DNA of 7,795 bases, from NCBI GenBank assembly GCA_964388595.1, contig CAYMAX010000063.1, positions 1 through 7,795 on the forward strand. Direction: 5' to 3'. The notes under the pieces are model-generated. The model was given only the letters and a program-made list of their open reading frames with translations, was not told where the DNA came from and ran no database searches. The DNA is from CAYMAX01 sp964388595. GTDB taxonomy: Bacteria; Bacteroidota; Bacteroidia; Bacteroidales; UBA932. Position 1 is the stretch's first letter. Each line of letters opens with the position of its first letter. Shown one piece after another: positions 7,262 through 7,795 of the stretch. The translations under genes were made by a program, and so were the position numbers.

Positions 7262-7795
7262 ATGAAGAAAATGCTAATAGTGTTAGAGATAATAGGGGTG
7301 ATAGTTGTCATTGTCCTGTTATTTATAGGCCAGCCCTCATTCGGCGGTAGTCCAAAAGGGGCGCGATTGGAACGCATCAAGCAATCAAAAAACTGGAAAG
7401 AGGGCGAGTTTAGAAACGCAGCTCCCACGCAGTTTATGACTTCCGGCAAGCATCCTTTCACGGCCATGTTTGAATTTATCACGGGCGATAAGAGCGGGCT
7501 CACTCCGGACAAACCGGTGGAAGCAATAAAGTCAGACCTTCACGCACTCTCTTCCCAAGAGGATTACATCGTGTGGTTTGGCCATTCCTCCTACTTGATG
7601 CAGCTCGGAGGGAAGCGTTTTCTGGTAGACCCTGTGTTTTACAAGGCCTCCCCCGTGTCTTTTGTAAATAAACCATTTAAAGGGACTGACATATACAGAC
7701 CTGCCGACATGCCTGATATAGACTATTTGATAATCACACATGACCATTGGGACCATTGGGGAGGCCTATGGGATTTATTGCAACAAAGAAAAAGT
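7262..7795 (+). CDS. Membrane-anchored metallo-beta-lactamase-fold hydrolase (RomA/NAPE-PLD-like), C-terminus missing
   Basis: The frame is open from the ATG at 7262 to the right edge and gives 178 residues. Residues about 4-22 are a strongly hydrophobic segment (LIVLEIIGVIVVIVLLFIG), acting as a membrane anchor or uncleaved signal. A linker of the kind seen in RomA/NAPE-PLD relatives (RNAAPTQ, then a region ending in KPVEAIKSDLHALSSQEDY) leads into the fold. The first strands carry WFGHSSYLMQLGGKRFLVDPVF at about 105-126 (with the FGHSS and LVDPVF hallmarks). The zinc-binding HxHxDH motif is HDHWDH at 160-165, preceded by DIDYLIIT. The remaining metal ligands would lie past the edge. Related proteins hydrolyse phosphodiester, lactone or lipid-type substrates, and the substrate here is unknown. 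The gene diverges from the permease, and phased repeats lie directly upstream. No Shine-Dalgarno sequence is visible. Confidence 0.88.
   Translation, partial: MKKMLIVLEIIGVIVVIVLLFIGQPSFGGSPKGARLERIKQSKNWKEGEFRNAAPTQFMTSGKHPFTAMFEFITGDKSGLTPDKPVEAIKSDLHALSSQEDYIVWFGHSSYLMQLGGKRFLVDPVFYKASPVSFVNKPFKGTDIYRPADMPDIDYLIITHDHWDHWGGLWDLLQQRKS

Noticed and set aside
7207..7756. Two minus-strand reading frames opposite the metallo-hydrolase gene
   Set aside because: They are antisense to a gene with clear family motifs and have no domain of their own.

Overview
The window looks like a chromosomal segment from a Bacteroidota genome, most likely Bacteroidales. The basis is indirect. Gene starts lack Shine-Dalgarno sequences and have A/T-rich leaders. 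One match to the Bacteroidota -7 element (TAnnTTTG) lies between two divergent genes. The gene families also fit: an Abhydrolase_7-type secreted esterase, an 8-helix double FtsX/MacB-like permease, a metallopeptidase-propeller-barrel outer-membrane protein, and a RomA/NAPE-PLD-like metallo-beta-lactamase-fold hydrolase. No rRNA, tRNA, CRISPR array, insertion sequence or phage gene was seen.

Layout. (1) Positions 1-776, minus strand: the N-terminal 258 residues of a secreted alpha/beta-hydrolase, cut by the left edge just after its nucleophile elbow. (2) Positions 777-874: a short divergent intergenic region with a candidate promoter for the esterase. (3) Positions 875-4715, plus strand: a tight two-gene unit. 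It holds a 272-residue single-pass membrane protein of unknown function, then a 1009-residue secreted protein that starts at a TTG inside the last codons of the first gene. The large protein combines an HExxH gluzincin-like domain, a beta-propeller-like middle and a C-terminal beta-barrel-like region. (4) Positions 4725-7085, minus strand: an FtsX/MacB-type ABC permease that converges on the peptidase gene with only 9 bp between the stops. (5) Positions 7086-7261: a divergent intergenic region with ordered repeats, namely two imperfect 21-bp direct repeats containing a 17-bp near-palindrome, then three 10-bp units carrying TTGCA. (6) Positions 7262-7795, plus strand: the first 178 residues of a membrane-anchored metallo-beta-lactamase-fold hydrolase, cut by the right edge just after its HxHxDH motif.

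The genes do not form one obvious pathway. The clearest functional link is the translationally overlapping pair at 875-4715: an unknown membrane protein with a cell-surface metallopeptidase-like barrel protein. The other genes are envelope-associated (secreted esterase, inner-membrane permease, anchored hydrolase) but separately transcribed. The best candidates for something undescribed are the overlapping pair and the repeat array between the permease and the hydrolase.
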